Below are positions 5,207 to 5,221 of a DNA stretch of 5,221 nucleotides, piece by piece (within the stretch, counting starts at the first letter, position 1; every line of letters starts with the position of its first letter). The notes under the pieces were generated by a model. It saw only the letters and a list, made by a program, of their open reading frames with translations, did no database searches and was not told the origin of the DNA. The position numbers and the translations under genes were made by a program. The DNA comes from an uncultured Acidobacteriota bacterium (GTDB lineage Bacteria; Acidobacteriota; Vicinamibacteria; Vicinamibacterales; SCN-69-37), in NCBI GenBank assembly GCA_937880585.1, contig CALFMR010000322.1, positions 1 to 5,221 on the forward strand, given 5' to 3'.

Positions 5207-5221
5207 GTGTGCGTGCGGCCG

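Overview
The window is very GC-rich (by eye about two thirds G+C) with strong third-position G/C in its genes. It reads as a bacterial chromosome, probably a soil or aquatic Acidobacteriota of the Vicinamibacteria type. That placement is inference. It rests on base composition, exported enzymes with Gly/Arg-rich inserts, a DprE1/DprE2-like pair outside an obviously actinobacterial setting, and degenerate 7-base repeats between genes. No rRNA or marker gene is present to confirm it.

Left part, plus strand (1-1001): the last 88 codons of a DprE1-like FAD oxidase overlap by 4 bases a complete DprE2-like short-chain reductase. In mycobacteria the two enzymes together invert the 2' carbon of a polyprenyl-phosphate pentose, by oxidation and then reduction, to make the arabinose donor for cell-wall glycans. 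Here the translationally coupled pair suggests a similar lipid-linked sugar epimerisation on an envelope polymer; the actual sugar cannot be read from the sequence.

Middle (1002-1806): a mostly non-coding stretch. It starts with a G-rich 7-base-periodic tract right after the DprE2 stop, followed by a triple CGCGAAGA repeat. It also holds one small plus-strand hypothetical gene (1307-1576), a strong two-way hairpin terminator (1689-1719) and a second 7-base-periodic tract.

Right part, minus strand (1807-5195): a secreted family GH31 alpha-glycosidase is followed by a Tat-exported xylose-isomerase-like TIM-barrel protein. They are codirectional and 119 bases apart, with a third 7-base-periodic tract between them. 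Both appear to act outside the cytoplasm, which suggests hydrolysis of an alpha-linked oligosaccharide followed by isomerisation, epimerisation or cleavage of a released or modified sugar. The pairing is inferred from position and export only.

No mobile element, CRISPR array or RNA gene was seen. The most unusual signal is the 7-base-periodic tract found downstream of three of the four stop codons followed here, G-rich on the coding strand each time, and once forming a textbook G-quadruplex motif.
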